Both the position numbers and the translations under genes were made by a program. DNA of 62,108 bases from [Clostridium] aminophilum (GTDB lineage Bacteria; Bacillota; Clostridia; Lachnospirales; Lachnospiraceae), in the NCBI RefSeq assembly GCF_900101295.1, contig NZ_FOIL01000014.1, positions 1-62,108 of the forward strand, given 5' to 3'. Below the pieces are notes generated by a model. The model searched no databases and had not been told where the DNA came from. It saw only the letters and a program-made list of their open reading frames with translations. Positions 61,803 through 62,108 of the stretch are shown one piece after another (the first letter of the stretch is position 1; every line of letters starts with the position of its first letter).

Positions 61803-62108
61803 GTGCGCCCGGCGGCGCACGTTTCTAACGGGTGAAAGTCCCGAATCCGCCCGGTAGTGGGAAGGATACAGCCGAAGGCAAGGGTGTCCGCCGCGAGGCG
61901 GGATCTGAAGGAAGCCGGATGTGGGAACAGACTAACCACGGGCAAACCTCTGGCCTGACGAACAGAAACCACATATGAGGTCACGCATGAGGGTAAGACT
62001 GCCGTACAAGCCAAAGCCCAATAACTACACGGAATCATGCGGGATAGATGAGGCAGGTAGATGGAGGGAAAGAAACGTGTCGGTACCCGGGGAGATCTGC
62101 ATGGAACG
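61803..62108 (+). mobile_element. Group II intron, 5' part (cut by window end)
   Basis: The element opens with GTGCGCCC, the typical bacterial group II GUGYG 5' end, and continues with the conserved domain I blocks GGGTGAAAGTCCCGA, GCAAGGGTGTCCGCC, GATCTGAAGGAAGCCGG and GCAAACCTCTGGCCTGACG. The reverse transcriptase/maturase gene and domains V-VI would lie beyond the window. It begins three bases after the T-run of the ftsH terminator, a placement typical of introns that target terminator hairpins. Confidence 0.82.

Noticed and set aside
1-62108. CRISPR array or anti-phage defence island
   Set aside because: No regularly spaced repeats with unique spacers and no cas or known defence genes. 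The dispersed repeats are too long, modular and scattered.

Overview
The window looks like chromosomal DNA of an anaerobic, low-GC-lineage Firmicute, most likely a Lachnospiraceae-type Clostridia. This is an inference from gene content: mcsA-mcsB-clpC, a CIRCE-controlled hsp20, AsnA, SH3/glucosaminidase and choline-binding-type wall hydrolases, and a ribose operon. Purine-rich GGAGG ribosome binding sites and classical TTGACA/TATAAT promoters agree with this. Most genes are on the plus strand and closely packed.

Region by region. 1-10.3 kb: a repeat-bearing left end, a small unknown gene overlapping a class A penicillin-binding protein, a HAD phosphatase, tRNA-Pro(GGG), an HD-domain hydrolase, asnA, an Lpd-like flavoprotein lacking its redox cysteine pair and catalytic histidine, and an M24 aminopeptidase. 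10.5-19.4 kb: a cell-wall block (GH25 lysozyme with cell-wall-binding repeats, SH3/glucosaminidase, membrane-anchored cohesin-like protein) interrupted by a phosphoesterase and a carboxyltransferase subunit. 19.7-30 kb: a proteostasis operon in which a GntR/YtrA regulator sits where ctsR would be (gntR-mcsA-mcsB-clpC), a small conserved protein, then radA run together with a phospholipid operon (PAP2, LPG-synthase-type membrane protein, pssA, psd), then tRNA-Trp. 30.2-32.2 kb: an AT-rich patch beside tRNA-Trp with a DinJ/YoeB toxin-antitoxin pair and a 5'-truncated CoiA-like gene. 32.2-40.6 kb: hsp20 with CIRCE, a VOC protein, a lipoprotein, an orphan prepilin, an XRE regulator with a membrane protein, MBL and metallophosphoesterase hydrolases, an SDR and a secreted phosphatase with LysM. 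40.9-49.4 kb: an ECF S-component and nucleoside hydrolase divergent from a complete ribose operon (lacI-type regulator, rbsK, rbsD, rbsA, rbsC, rbsB). 49.7-55 kb: two EAL proteins around gpsA. 55-58.2 kb: shikimate/chorismate genes (chorismate mutase-ACT, aroD, aroE, aroK). 58.4-62.1 kb: a DUF3089 protein, an FtsH-like protease, and the 5' part of a group II intron placed just behind the ftsH terminator, running off the window.

The features that stand out as possibly undescribed are: (i) a dispersed, mosaic, hairpin-rich intergenic repeat family with three long and two partial copies whose internal modules are gained or lost as blocks; (ii) the Lpd-like protein with a Phe/Cys and Gln/Glu active site, translationally coupled to the aminopeptidase gene; (iii) the regulator swap and palindromic operator at the clpC operon; and (iv) a promoter followed by an immediate intrinsic-terminator-like hairpin ahead of the SH3/glucosaminidase gene. 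No CRISPR array, integrase, phage structural gene or rRNA was seen.
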